The notes beneath the pieces are model-generated. The model did not search any database, had not been told where the DNA came from, and was given only the letters and a program-made list of their open reading frames with translations. The translations under genes were made by a program, and so were the position numbers. Below, piece by piece: positions 43,501-61,800 of a DNA stretch of 64,000 bases (positions are counted from its first letter, which is position 1; each line of letters starts with the position of its first letter). Source of the stretch: Euleptes europaea (lineage: Eukaryota; Chordata; Lepidosauria; Squamata; Sphaerodactylidae); the NCBI RefSeq assembly GCF_029931775.1, contig NC_079324.1:60953268-61017267 (forward strand), written 5' to 3'.

Positions 43501-44278
43501 TTATGACCAGGGTGACCTGGATTTAAATCTCCCCCCCTTGTCATGCAGCTCAGTGGGTCACTTTGGGTATAAATAGACAAGATTTTAACATTTTTGTCTT
43601 TCACCTTCAACTAGGCAACAGTTCTCTGTGACATCATTGTCCTATATTTTATGAAGAAAAGATATTATTATCGAGAGAAGAAATATAAATATGTGGAAGA
43701 CTATGAGTTGGTGAGTGTGATAGAAATCTTGCATTTTCTGTGAGGAGCTTCTGTTTGTAATGTTGGTTTTATTGCACCCAAGGCCACTTAGAAGCTCTTC
43801 TTTGGGACTCCTTTCTCTGGTGGCTTTTCCTCTTCTTCTTTTTTTGTGTGTGAGGAGGATTTTTCTGCAGAAGCTTTAAGGATGGCGGCAAAATTGTGAT
43901 TAGCATGTTGTACCTTCACCCCAAAGGAAACCTAGTAACTGAAGTTCTGTCAGGGAACCAAGGATTGCCCACAGAATTATGGAATGAAACTTGTATTCTT
44001 ACGCTTTCTGTCATGAAACTTGTATTCTTACGCTTTCATGAGATCTTGCCGTAATTAAAGCAAATACATAAATACCAGGTTCATGGTGGTGGAAGGTGCC
44101 ATCAAGTCGCAGCCTGGGTCAAAGGGAAGCTGGCTGTAGAACCAAGTGAAGGAGCATTGGGAATGTGTACCTGAGGAGGGTATTTTTGATCATTTACATT
44201 TCCCACTTTCTTCCCAAGGGAAACAACGAACCGTACGGATCACAGGCAGAGAGCCATCAGTGCTGCGATGTCAGATAA
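25206..44278 (+). CDS. P2RX4: P2X purinoceptor 4, complete (gene span, 12 coding exons)
   Basis: ATP-gated trimeric Ca2+-permeable channel of plasma membrane and lysosomes. Exons 25206-25348, 27901-28048, 30586-30657, 32156-32228, 33449-33545, 33862-33942, 36447-36588, 40142-40278, 41849-41942, 43387-43452, 43615-43710 and 44219-44278 join in phase to 1209 nt (402 residues plus stop; human has 388). The N-terminal YDTPR motif, TM1, TKVKG, ten ectodomain cysteines, [13 protein letters not shown] and TM2 ([16 protein letters not shown]) are all present. The start is chosen because [20 protein letters not shown] aligns with the human MAGCC start; an in-frame ATG at 24867 is upstream in repeat DNA. 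Nine of twelve exon lengths match the P2RX7 exons, as expected for tandem paralogues. Confidence 0.96.
25500..26363. mobile_element. Cluster of SINE-T copies in alternating orientation
   Basis: Four pieces abut: + at 25500-25690, - at 25688-25987, + (3' tail only) at 25988-26076 and - at 26096-26363. The recurring landmarks are GTGTAGTGGTTAAGAGC-like boxes and AACCAACTCTTCTTCT or their reverse complements. Opposite copies could pair in the transcript. Confidence 0.75.
27108..27643 (+). mobile_element. MITE-G interrupted by a reversed SINE-T
   Basis: MITE-G runs 27108-27212 (TAGGGTTGCCAACCTCCAGG to GGCTGCTTTGGAGG), then SINE-T in reverse (27213-27522; AAGAAGAAGAAGAGCTGG to CCACACTGGCTCTC), then the MITE continues (AGAGGGTGGCCCCTATAGCC to GAGTTGGCAACGCTA). 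Confidence 0.75.
27901..28048 (+). CDS. P2RX4: P2RX4 exon 2
   Basis: 148 nt between CTTTCTTTGCAG and GTATGC. Reads [20 protein letters not shown] then [20 protein letters not shown] and VADYVIPPQ: end of TM1, ATP-contact lysines, an NTT sequon. Confidence 0.95.
28089..28368. mobile_element. hAT-type MITE with 8-bp target duplication
   Basis: CCGTGTTGGCGAACCTATGG at the left and AAAGGTTCGCCATCACTG at the right form inverted ends. CCCTAGAC flanks both sides exactly (28081-28088 and 28369-28376), the 8-bp duplication expected of hAT elements. It begins 40 bp after exon 2. Confidence 0.8.
28460..28665 (-). mobile_element. MIR-like tRNA-headed SINE
   Basis: Reverse orientation: TCTCACAACAACCATGCAAA, then GATTTGAACCTGGGTCC is the complement of a B box, and GCGCCACCCTAG the complement of the head. 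Confidence 0.55.
29345..29650 (+). mobile_element. CR1-like LINE 3' end, internally deleted
   Basis: AAAATGATGCATGCTGTGGA then CTGCTAGTCAAAATGGATAT and a TTCTTATGTTCTTATG end match the fuller copy at 30810. Confidence 0.7.
30586..30657 (+). CDS. P2RX4: P2RX4 exon 3
   Basis: 72 nt between TGTATTTAG and GTATGC. Reads [20 protein letters not shown] then RCAE; first conserved cysteine and an NQT sequon. Confidence 0.94.
30810..31470 (+). mobile_element. CR1-like LINE, ORF2 C-terminus and 3' UTR
   Basis: The frame at 30979-31248 ([20 protein letters not shown] ... [20 protein letters not shown]) is the CR1-like ORF2 C-terminus; upstream TACAGTTCTGGTCACCACAC belongs to it. The 3' UTR ends TTCTTATGTTCTTATG. 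Five more pieces occur in the window. Confidence 0.8.
31544..31616. repeat. (CTGT)n-(CTAC)n microsatellite
   Basis: About eight CTGT units run into about nine CTAC/CTAT units. Confidence 0.9.
31617..31965 (-). mobile_element. LINE-derived fragment, reversed
   Basis: TCCACAGGGTAGGGGGCCAT then CACTGAGAAGGCCC and GCAACTTACAACACTTAAAA resemble reversed LINE ORF2/3' UTR sequence common in lizards. Family not determined. Confidence 0.4.
32156..32228 (+). CDS. P2RX4: P2RX4 exon 4
   Basis: 73 nt between CCTCTGTAG and GTAAGT. Reads [20 protein letters not shown] then THSN; two cysteines and an NCT sequon in the head domain. Confidence 0.93.
32932..33140 (+). mobile_element. SINE-A
   Basis: GGGGCCGTGGCTCAGTGGTA then GGTTCAATCCCCGG to AGGCATCTTCATATGTTTG. 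Directly followed by another copy. Confidence 0.85.
33145..33362 (+). mobile_element. SINE-A, tandem neighbour
   Basis: GGAGGGTCTGTGGGTCAGTA to GGGCAGCTTCATGTGTTCAT, head-to-tail with the copy just before. Confidence 0.85.
33449..33545 (+). CDS. P2RX4: P2RX4 exon 5
   Basis: 97 nt between ATCTCTGCAG and GTGAGT. Reads [20 protein letters not shown] then [11 protein letters not shown]; three cysteines and an NKT sequon. Confidence 0.94.
33862..33942 (+). CDS. P2RX4: P2RX4 exon 6
   Basis: 81 nt between CCTTCTAG and GTATGT. Reads [20 protein letters not shown] then PKFSFSK, almost identical to human P2X4. Confidence 0.94.
34155..34528 (+). mobile_element. Two SINE-A copies, head to tail
   Basis: The first (34170-34308) is 3'-truncated at GAGAGCCATAGAGA; the second (34308-34528) is complete to GGCAGCTTCATGTGTTCATG. 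Both have GGTTCAGTCCCCGGCATCTC. Confidence 0.8.
34540..35285 (+). mobile_element. Three-deep nest: SINE-A > hAT-type element > MITE-G
   Basis: A SINE-A head (34556-34641; AGAAGGTCCCGGG) is cut by a hAT-type element (34642-35207; AGGAGTCCCCAACACGGGGA to CATAAAGGTTAGCCACTG), itself cut by a reversed MITE-G (34932-35142; TAGGGTTGCCAGGTTCCTCT to GGTTGGCAACCCTA). The SINE resumes at 35208 (CCAGCCTGAGTAGACAAGGC) to TTCCTGTGTTCA. Confidence 0.75.
35343..35655 (-). mobile_element. SINE-T, reversed
   Basis: AGAAGAAGAGGAGTTGG to AACCACTACGCCACACTGGC. Confidence 0.8.
35960..36415 (-). mobile_element. BovB (RTE) LINE 3' end with (TG)n
   Basis: (TG)n at 35965-36004 leads into AAGTGCCATCAAGTCGCTTC. On the minus strand the frame 36410-35925 reads [20 protein letters not shown] then [20 protein letters not shown] and [20 protein letters not shown], the BovB ORF2 C-terminus. 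Its left end stops about 30 bp before P2RX4 exon 7. Confidence 0.88.
36447..36588 (+). CDS. P2RX4: P2RX4 exon 7
   Basis: 142 nt between CACTCTTCTAG and GTTGGT. Reads [20 protein letters not shown] then [20 protein letters not shown] and FQEMAVE; two cysteines. The donor GTTGGT is weak, so a shifted 5' splice site is the main uncertainty; this one keeps the P2X4 reading GGVMG across the junction. Confidence 0.92.
37197..37655 (+). repeat. Segment shared with 55926-56408 (left partner)
   Basis: A 170-bp non-SINE stretch (CCCATTCAGGCAAT ... GAGAGAGAATTCCAAAGCC) followed by SINE-T (37369-37655) is nearly identical to the segment in CAMKK2 intron DNA at 55926. Both end at the SINE tail. Confidence 0.85.
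38050..38405 (-). mobile_element. CR1-like LINE 3' end, reversed
   Basis: GGACATAAGAAACGTCCTGC, GATCAGACCAAAGTCCATCA and CCATCCCCACATCCTGGGGC are the complement of the copy at 30810. Confidence 0.75.
38821..38858. repeat. Perfect 15-bp hairpin
   Basis: CTAAAGTAATACCAA and TTGGTATTACTTTAG are perfect reverse complements around AGGGCACC, in P2RX4 intron 7. Confidence 0.9.
39088..39690 (+). mobile_element. hAT-type element with a nested CR1 3' end
   Basis: GGGGTCCCCAACATGGTGCC at the left and GTGCCCACAGGCTTGAAAGG then CTGGCGACCCTG at the right. A CR1 tail (GGTTGGACTAGATGACCCTG, then CAACTCTGATTCTATAATTC) sits at about 39300-39460, and an unrelated insert with AGAGTCTAGTAGCACCTTAAA lies at about 39500-39595. 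Confidence 0.65.
40142..40278 (+). CDS. P2RX4: P2RX4 exon 8
   Basis: 137 nt between GCATCCAG and GTCGGG. Reads [20 protein letters not shown] then [20 protein letters not shown] and PGNNF(R); two cysteines and the ATP-contact NFR. Confidence 0.94.
40447..40737 (+). mobile_element. SINE-T
   Basis: AAAGCCGGTGTAGTGGTTAAG to AAAACCAAACTTTCTTCTT. Confidence 0.75.
40958..41280 (+). mobile_element. Two 5S-headed SINEs in tandem, tails short
   Basis: The first (40958-41100) has CTTGGAAGCTAAGCAGGGTTG; the second (41101-41280) starts CCTGACCTGGATGGCCCAGG and ends GCCTTGAAAACCCTACGAGG. Confidence 0.75.
41474..41702 (+). mobile_element. SINE-T, internally shortened
   Basis: AGCCAGCGTGGTGTGGTGGT to AACCAACTCTTCTTCT. 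Confidence 0.75.
41849..41942 (+). CDS. P2RX4: P2RX4 exon 9
   Basis: 94 nt between CTCTTTTCAG and GTAGCT. Reads [20 protein letters not shown] then [14 protein letters not shown]-contact lysine in FAKYY. Confidence 0.94.
42281..42567 (+). mobile_element. SINE-T
   Basis: GAGAGCCAGCATGGTGCAGT to ACCAACTCTCCTTCTCC. A MIR-like SINE tail follows at about 42725-42830. Confidence 0.75.
43387..43452 (+). CDS. P2RX4: P2RX4 exon 10
   Basis: 66 nt between TATTTCTTAG and GTAAGT. Reads [20 protein letters not shown] then GV, the outer half of TM2 with the gate residues. Confidence 0.94.
43615..43710 (+). CDS. P2RX4: P2RX4 exon 11
   Basis: 96 nt between CTTCAACTAG and GTGAGT. Reads [20 protein letters not shown] then [12 protein letters not shown]: inner TM2 and the basic cytosolic tail. 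Confidence 0.94.
43984..44037. repeat. Direct duplication of 25 bp
   Basis: ATGAAACTTGTATTCTTACG then CTTTC occurs at 43984-44008 and again at 44013-44037. Confidence 0.85.
44219..44278 (+). CDS. P2RX4: P2RX4 exon 12, terminal
   Basis: 60 nt after CTTCCCAAG. Reads [19 protein letters not shown] and TAA, longer than the human GLASELDQ. It is chosen because the acceptor is good and the phase fits; sequence support is weak because this tail is poorly conserved. Confidence 0.7.
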   Translation, partial: GNNEPYGSQAESHQCCDVR

Positions 44279-45007
44279 CCGCTCAAAAATGGCTGCCGTC
44301 AACTGCGTCCTCTTAATTTCACATACACGGACTGTGAAGGAGATGCTGCTGCCGGATTATTCTTTCTCGGGAATGGGGTTGAGTGACCTGGCCTTTCTAA
44401 CTGCTGAAGGAGACAAGAAACCCATTAAAATGGTGTGCATATTGCTGTCAGGATGCCCTGCCGAAGGCCGGAACACCCCTCGGAGTCAAGGGAATATGAA
44501 ATTTGGAATATTTGGTGAATATCTACTAACACTTTCTGTGAAAGTTTGGGTCTGCGATACCCACCCCTCTTAACTTGTTGACTCAAAGAGGCAGGCAAGC
44601 TCGCTTTCCCCAATCCTGAAACAGTGCCTTTGTGTGTCCAGAATATATCCCGAGGTGCTTCCACCCCTTCTACAGAGCCACACCAAATCCCTCTTCTCTT
44701 TGGAACCATGGACCCTGGTTGATCTCGGCCCCCACTTTTGGTTAGAAGTTGTGCCTACTTTCCCAGCTAAACCTCTTAATGTTTGAAAGACTGTATTGAT
44801 GTACCTAACACTTTTGTGTGTATGTGGGGTGGGAGTACAGAAACCCCCAAACCACTGTCAACAAAAGTGCACAATCTATTTATTTTACAGAGAACATAAA
44901 AAATTGTGGAAAGCAGCTTCTGATCTCTGCTCTGCTTTCTCATGTATTGCTGAAGTTAAATTAATCTGGATTGCAAAGTACGAATATGATTTTACTTTCT
45001 TGTGTTT

Positions 45008-45440
45008 CTTGAACACATGAAGCTGCCTTAAACTGACTCAGACTATTGGTCTGTCAAAGTCAGTATTGTCTACTCAGACTGGCAGCGGCTCTCCAGGGTC
45101 TTAGGCAGGGGTCTCTCACATCACCTACTTGCCTAGTCCCTTTAACTGGAGATGCCGGGGATTGAACCTGGGACCTTCTGCATGCCAAGCAGAGGCTCTA
45201 CCACTGAGCCACAACTCCTCCTCAGGGCTTTTATGCCCTGACCAGGACAGCCAAGGTCAGATCATCAGATCTCAGAAGCTAAGCAGGGTTGACCCTGGCA
45301 AACATTTGGATGGGAGACCTCAAAGGACCACCAGGGTCATGACATGGAGGCAGGCAATGGCAAACCACCTCTGCCTTGAAAACCTCACTGGGGGTCACTG
45401 TAAGTCAGATGATTTCACGGCTGAAAAAAAAATGCTTTTA
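45008..45440. mobile_element. SINE-A (-) followed by 5S-headed SINE (+)
   Basis: 45008-45226 is a reversed SINE-A (GAACACATGAAGCTGCCTTA to CACTGAGCCACAACTCC). 45236-45440 is a 5S-headed SINE (CAGATCTCAGAAGCTAAGCA, AAACCACCTCTGCCTTG). Both lie in the likely P2RX4 3' UTR. Confidence 0.8.
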
Positions 45441-45643
45441 CGGGACAATGTGAGTGAGGACCAGATTATAGCATAAGCAATGTTAAGGGGTACAACTCTT
45501 CTCGCGTTGTATTGTTTTTAGGTGGCAAGGGAGGGGCTAGTGCTCAATTGGAATCCCCCCCCCCCAAAGAAGAATGGATTTGTTTTAATATGGGAGATCA
45601 GTCTGAAGAGGTGCAGTCCAGGACATTTTGCCACCATTCTGGG

Positions 45644-45942
45644 CAATGGTATAGTGGTTAAGAGCGGTGGTTTGGAGCGGTGGAGTCTGATCTGGAGAAC
45701 CAGGTTTGATTCCCCACTCCTCCACATGAGGGGTGGAGGCTAATCTGGTGAACTGGGTTGGTTTCCCCACTCCTACACATGAAGCTAGTTGGGTGACCTT
45801 GGGCTAGTCAGTCTCTCTCAGCCCCACCCACCTCACAGGGTGCCTGTTGTGGGGAGGGGAAGGGAAGGCGATTGTAAGCAGGTTTGATTCTCCCTTAAGT
45901 GGCAGAGAAAGTTGGCATATAAAAACCAACTCTTCTTCTTCT
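45644..45942 (+). mobile_element. SINE-T in likely P2RX4 3' UTR
   Basis: GGCAATGGTATAGTGGTTAAG to AACCAACTCTTCTTCTTC. Confidence 0.75.
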
Positions 45943-46248
45943 ATTTATATTACCTCTTCTTTTAAGATGGACTGGCTACATGCAGTTCAGGGGTGATTTG
46001 TTGATTATTAACAATAGCCCCAAATGTGCCACTTGCGCCATGATGGGAACAGGTCCATGTATTGAGCCGTCCTCCAAATTTGAGAGCTCCCCAGAGAATC
46101 TAATGCATGCAGGTGAACACAGTAAATATCCTTTCCGTTAGAACTGACTGTTACCCATTTTTGTGTGTACATAGAGAAACCTCTCTGCAAAGAAAGCCAG
46201 CAATTTATCCTTGAATGTAAGTGATAAGTACATTATATTGAGACACCC

Positions 46249-46254
46249 AATAAA
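46249..46254 (+). promoter_or_regulatory. P2RX4: Candidate polyadenylation signal for P2RX4
   Basis: AATAAA 1.97 kb after the P2RX4 stop, in unique sequence beyond the SINEs. Unproven. Confidence 0.35.
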
Positions 46255-46536
46255 AGTAGAATGGACTTAGAAAGGATTTAGGGTAAAATACAAGTCTTCA
46301 TTTGTCACTGATAGTAAAAGTAGTGATATCCTACAGCTTTGAGGGGAAGCAGTCACCCCGCCTGGCTGCTGATTTAGTAGCTGAGTTAGTAAAGTTAGTC
46401 GCAAAAGACACATTTAGAGTCCAGAGTTCCTGATTGCAAATATATAAAATGAGTGTAAAGTGGTACTTAGAGCCATAATTGAATATGGTTTGGGAATGAA
46501 CAAAAATCACTTTAAACATTTGAAAAAGGAGTAATG

Positions 46537-46542
46537 TTTATT
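46537..46542 (-). promoter_or_regulatory. CAMKK2: Candidate polyadenylation signal for CAMKK2
   Basis: AATAAA on the minus strand, 2.35 kb after the CAMKK2 stop; another lies at 47686-47691. If both this and the P2RX4 signal are used, the two genes end about 290 bp apart, tail to tail. Confidence 0.3.
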
Positions 46543-47249
46543 TCCCAAAGGCTTGGTTGGGGGCAGATTGCAGACTAAAGACCATATAACCCCCCTCCCA
46601 ACACAATTACAGTGATTAAACCCATTTGTTTTGTTCTAACCTTTTGCCGTTAATCCAGATTGCTTTTAAAGTAGAAAGCTGGTTAATTTTGGTTGTGTGA
46701 TGGGGGCGGGGGGGGGGGGTAGCGATAGAAATAAAGCCATTCTCGCCTTAAAGCCCAAACAGATTAACTGTATTCCGGTATACTGCTTAATTTGCAGAAA
46801 ACATGTCAAAAAAGTGCTAGAGCTGAACTGGCTGGTTATTTCTTTGAATAGATGTGCATTTACATAAAATTTGAGTTTTTAATATCCTCCTTAATTAGTC
46901 GACCACAAAGCTCTCAAAGGAGCCAGTGTGTTAAGACACCCAAGAGAGAATTTCTGTTTAAAAATTTACAAGTAAACCACAGCAAAATGCCTTGCTGACA
47001 TTCCACTTTGGTCTGTCTCCACTAAATGCTTCTGGTTGTACCCTGGCACAAAAGGAACAGGAAAGGGGAAATTTATGCTGTATAAATAGGGCTGTTGGAG
47101 CTATACCACTTGGTACAGTCTTCCCACAATTGTTCCAGTCTAGAATGGACAGACGAGGGCAGCGGGTGATACAGAAGTAAAACCTGCCCCATGGTATGCT
47201 CTGCGCACAGAAATCTACCATGGCAGCAGCAGAAGAGATTTCCCAATAT

Positions 47250-47545
47250 GCCAGCATGGTGTAGGGTGGTGGTTTGGAGCGGTGGACTCTGATCTGGAGA
47301 ACCGGGTTCGATTCCTCACTCCTCCACATGAACGGTGGATGCTAATCTGGTGAGCTGGGTTGGTTTCCCCACTCTTATACATGAAGCCAGCTGGGCTAGT
47401 CACAGCTCTCCTAGAGCTCACTGAGCCCCACCTACCTCACAGGGTGTCTGTTGCGGGGAGGAGAAGGGAAGGTGATTCTAAGCCAGTTTGATTCTCCATT
47501 AAGTGATAGAGAAAGTTGGCACATAAAAACCAACTCTTCTTTCGG
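47250..47545 (+). mobile_element. SINE-T
   Basis: GCCAGCATGGTGTAGGGTGG to ACCAACTCTTCTTTC; lies antisense within the likely CAMKK2 3' UTR. The rest of 46540-48895 is unique sequence with no recognised feature. Confidence 0.75.
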
Positions 47546-48895
47546 GGCCTGGGATTAACCCCCTTTTAAACATGGGAACCACTAAAAAAAAACAAATACA
47601 CACACAACTGTCACTGCAAAATGAATCCAGCAACCCCCTCTCAATCTTTGAATAAGGATAAGGAGCAGTTTATGAGGCTAGGCATTTTATTTCCTGATCC
47701 CAGATAACTGATTGAGAGAGTATTCAAGCTAAAAGCTATGAGTATGCAAGACTACATAAACCTTGGTGCAGTTCTAAAAGAAATGAGGCTTTAGGATAAG
47801 AAAAGCCGGGGGGGGGGTCACTACTTTTGCGTATGAGCTGAATATTGACAGGCGGCAAAATCTATGTATTATTTCAGTAAAGTCCCTTGTAGCAAAAAAC
47901 TGCAGAAGATGGGCAGTTGTTATTCTTCAAAATGTATTAAATTGTGTAACATAGCAGGAAGTGTTCGATTATTATTTTTTTAAACCCTGAATTTTGGACA
48001 TACCCATATAGACTGATCAAGTAAAATCTCCAGTAGTACTGGTTAGTTAGTGCTTCATCAGCTGTACAGAACTTCATTTCTAGCCAGCCCCTGTGCCGTC
48101 TCACTTTGTGCTTCAGTACAATCATGTTGAAGTCCAGGACTCCAAGGATTCTGGTAGTTTCAAGCCCTTTTGGCGGACAAAAGAAAAAAAGACTGTGAAT
48201 GTCTGAAATGGTCAGAATCCAACAAGCCACACCGATCGTATGATCTCAGTAAAAGTTGAGTCCGACACCCCGAAACCAAGCCCAGCTGATATCCAAAGCT
48301 GTAAAGGATCGGCACGTAGAAGGCAAAGCCTTTTTTTAAAAAAATGCCCTTGACGTACTATTTGGTGTGTGTTCTGTTGTCATGCAATAAAAAGTGTCAA
48401 TACAAAAAGAGAGAAAACACCAACGCAAGAAAAGATGTACGTGACTGGCAAGTTTCTACTTGGCACAGAATGTCATGCTTAGATCTGCCCACTTTAAAAC
48501 GTAAACGGTAGGCTCTGAAATAACTGGCCTGAAAACTTGGTTTTTAAAATGCTTGCCCCTATCTCCTCTTTTTTGGAGAGGGGGCACGTGTCACTTGTTT
48601 GCTTTTTGTAAAGCCAGGCTGATAAAGGATCCCGTCGTTCCATCTGTAAAACGGCCAGTCCAAGGCCGGCTCGGAGTTCCTCCGGTTTGACATCTGATGC
48701 CCTCCAGAGAGGAGAGTTACTGATGAGCGGACAATCGGATTTTTACAGCATGCTGTTATTAAAAGGCTCTGAGCTCCGCATCACAGAACGCCGGTTGATT
48801 CCACTTGTCTCCGTGGTGTCCCCCCCTCACTGGTGTGCATGCTTTGCGAAGGGAGCAGGGAACCAGGTGGCGCATCCCAAACTGAAGGGTCCATT

Positions 48896-58529
<9,634 letters not shown>

Positions 58530-58604
58530 TCAAAGAAACAAAAATTGTCAGAGGCAAGGAGGCAAGCCGACCATCCCCAGATGATCAACTTGAAGAGCCA
58601 CAAG

Positions 58605-59105
58605 TATAGAATCATAGAATCTTAGTTTATTGTTGTTAGAGCCAATGGCCAGCATAAAATTACAAAAATCATAGAATCATAGAGTTGGAAGGGACCACCA
58701 GGGTCATCTACTCCAACCCCCTGCACAATGCAGGAAATTCACAACTACCTCCCCCCACACACACACCCAATGACCCCTACTCCATGCCCAGAAGATGGCC
58801 AAGATGCCCTCCCTCTCATGAACTGTCAAAGGTCCTAGAATCAGCATTGCTGACTGATGGCCATCTAGCCTCTGCTTCAAAACCTCCAGGGAAGGAGAGC
58901 TCACCACCTCCCGAGGAAGCCTGTTCCACTGAGTAACCGCTCTCTGTTGGAAAATTCTTTCTAATGTCTAGATGGAAACTCTTTTGATTTAATTTCAACC
59001 TGTTGGTTCTGGTCCGACCTTCTGGGGCAACAGAAAACAACTTGGCACCATCCTCTATATGGCAGCCCTTCAAGTACTTGAATATGGTTAGAAACATGTG
59101 GATTG
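58605..59105 (-). mobile_element. CR1 3' end, reversed, longer copy
   Basis: AGAATCATAGAATC repeats, then AGAGTTGGAAGGGACCACCA, and in the minus frame 59097-58816 NRLKLNQKSFHLDIRKNFPT-like ORF2 residues. Confidence 0.75.
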
Positions 59106-59209
59106 TTATTGGCTCTTTATAACATCTGACCTATGCTGAGCTATTAGCTGCAATACCAGTTTCTGCCTGTCCTCAATGGTGGCACTGCAGAGCATCAGAG
59201 AGCAGGCTA

Positions 59210-59640
59210 CTATTGAGAAGAGTTGCTTTTTTAATGCCACCTTTCTCTACCACTTAAGGAAGACTCAAACCGGTTTACGATTCTCTTCCCCTCCCCACAA
59301 GAGACACCCTGTGAGGTAGGTGGGGCCGAGAGAGCTCTAAGAGAACTGTGACTAGCCCAAGGTCACCCAACTGACTTCATGTGGAGGAGTGGGGAAATCA
59401 ACAAACTCCATTATGCTGAGATCAGCAAAGCATGGAAACTGTCCTGATTTTTGAGTGGGTGGGAGGGAACCCACATACAAATGTCACACCAGGCCATCTG
59501 TCACTATGACCTGTTGACCTGGGGTTGGGGGGAGTAACAGAGAATTAGCGTGGTGAAAGTGGTTAAGAGAGTTGGTTTGGAGCAGTGGACTCTAATCTGG
59601 AGAACCGGGCCAGTCACTCTAATCTACCTCACAGGGTTGT
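59210..59640. mobile_element. SINE-T pieces, reversed then forward
   Basis: 59216-59400 reversed (AGAAGAGTTGCTTTTTTAAT to TGTGGAGGAGTGGGG); 59543-59630 forward head (TTAGCGTGGTGAAAGTGGTT). Confidence 0.6.
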
Positions 59641-59714
59641 TGTGGAAATAAAATGGAGCAGGGTGGAAATCCATGGTAACTCACCGACCTCCTGGGGAGG
59701 AAAGGTGAGATATA

Positions 59715-59905
59715 GAGTTGCCAGCCTCCTGGTGGGGCCTGGAGATCTCCCAGAATTACTACAGATCTCCAGACTGCAGCAACCAGTTCCCTTGGAGAAA
59801 ATGGCTGCTTTGGAGGGTGTCATTATACCCCACTAAAGCCCTCTGGTCCTCAGGCGCTACCCTCATATCTCCAGGAATCTCCCAGCCTGGAGTTGGCAAC
59901 CTTAG
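59715..59905 (+). mobile_element. MITE-G
   Basis: AGAGTTGCCAGCCTCCTGG to GGAGTTGGCAACCTTA. Confidence 0.65.
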
Positions 59906-60730
59906 CGGGATACAAATGTGCCTGATGGACGATACCGCCTTATTCTTTTAGAAAATGTTATTCCCCACCTTTCCAGGCAAAGGATACTTAAAGCAGCTTA
60001 CGATAATAAAAGCAAACCGATACGAAACATCCATCATAATAAAGAGAAACGGTCATAAAAATCCATCAATATCGAGAAGTAAGATCCATTAAAAGAGCAA
60101 ATAAAGCACAACCACGTCTTAAAAAGGAGCAGCCCCCCCCAGCAGGCATGTGAAGCGGAGTAGTACCTTAAAAGCCTCCAGCACCGCGAGACGAGCCAAA
60201 GCAATCCAGGGTGGCTGTGAGCCCTTCCCGCAACAGGCCGCTTGGCCGCTTGCCCTGGAGGCGCAAAAGGGGATGGTGGATGCTGCAATTCTTGGGGGGG
60301 GGGGCACTGCACAACCAAGGACAGGCAGCTGAAAAAGCTCTGTCACGGGGGCTCACCATCTGGGCTGGCACAGCCGAGTGGCCTCACTCTACCTTGGACC
60401 TCAGGCCTGCTCCTATGCAAGGCCGGTCCTCAGCACAATGAAGCGGGCACCTAGGTTTGAAGCCCCACTCTGCCACGGAAGCTTGCTGGATGACCATGGG
60501 TGACACCCTCTCAGCCTAAATTAAGCACCCAAAAGGTCAAGAAAAAAATAAATAAACATCCAAGGCCAAAGGTTATACCATCTAAAGATTATGCCAGGAC
60601 AAAATACGTATATATTTATTTCAGGATAAAATCTAAAACCACATATAACACATTTAAGGCCCTGCAAAAGCCTACCAAATTGAGATGCTCACGTAACACA
60701 ATAAGACATGATATCATACCATTAGACTCT

Positions 60731-60770
60731 GACCATACGCGTTTTGGCCACACAGTCTTCTTCAGTGGTC
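60731..60770 (-). ncRNA. Degenerate hammerhead-like motif
   Basis: Minus strand: 5-bp stem I GACCA/TGGTC, CTGAAGA, then GACTGTGTGGCC, AAAA in place of GAAA, and a self-complementary ACGCGT as stem III. The flanks at 60500-60900 look like an AT-rich retroelement end. Confidence 0.35.
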
Positions 60771-61019
60771 TAAGCAATCAACATTCCAGACTCAAAAATA
60801 TACATAAATATATAAAAAATCTTTATGACTATATGTGCATTGTGTTTGCAAGATAACAATTAAAATATTTAACTGCAAAACTTTTTCCTCTGTTTTAGGC
60901 TTCCATCCACAAGGGAAACTAATCCTCATGTGAGTTTCCCTCTTAAATGAGGGGATGTACTATTGCAGCCATAAATACAATTATCAACCTCTCATAGTCG
61001 AGAAGTGGTAATGAAGTCT

Positions 61020-61800
61020 GGAATAATAGTCTGGAGTAACCCTAACCTACCACACAGGGTTGTGGTGAGGATAAAATGAAGGAGAGGAGAATATCGTAAT
61101 CCGCTTCGGCTTCCCCCTTTGGGGGGAAAGGCGGGGTATCAATGAAGATAAATAAAGTCAGACGTTTGAATTATGCAGATTCGATTTCTTGAAGGATTAA
61201 TTCCACAACAGAATTTAGGTCCACTTATTGCATAATCATATCCATCTGTTTGCTTCTCTGTTCTAAATTGTTCAGGGCTCTGGCTACAGTGGCTGGGGAC
61301 AGAGTGGATTTTGAGAAGAGGGAGATGCTCTCACAGACGTGGGCGTGGTACAGCAGAAACAGAAGAATGAAAGAGTGACTGCACATGTTGTCCTAATGGT
61401 AGGGAACAAATTTTGGGCTGCAGGATCCTTGGGGCCAGGTCTCATCCTCATCTGTATCAGCCCAGCTTCATTAACAGCCCTGTACAAATTAATAAACAAT
61501 TGAAGCAATAATAATTATGGTAAATCTTACCCTTTTTTCATAAGTTCAAATACTGGAAAACAAAAGAAAAAGGCAATTCAGTATGGGATGTGGGAAGTTG
61601 CAGATAAAAAGCTATCATATATATATCAGCCCTTTTTATCTCATACATGACAGTCACATTGGCGCAGGAGTTAACAGAAACCTGGGTTCAAATCCCCACT
61701 GTGCCATACAGCCAGTCACACTCTTTCAACCTAACCCACCTCTCAAGGCTGTTGTGAGAGTAAAATGGAAGGAAGGCAACGCCATGAATGACATGCATAT
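61020..61800 (+). mobile_element. Two MIR-like SINE pieces
   Basis: 61035-61155 (CCACACAGGGTTGTGGTGAG, then GATAAAATGAAGG) is a 3' part; 61650-61790 has GGTTCAAATCCCCACT as B box and AGGCTGTTGTGAGAGTAAAA. Nothing clear between them. Confidence 0.5.

Noticed and set aside
48375-48390. Plus-strand AATAAA at about 48380
   Set aside because: It lies opposite the CAMKK2 3' UTR and 4 kb beyond the P2RX4 stop; nearer candidates fit better.
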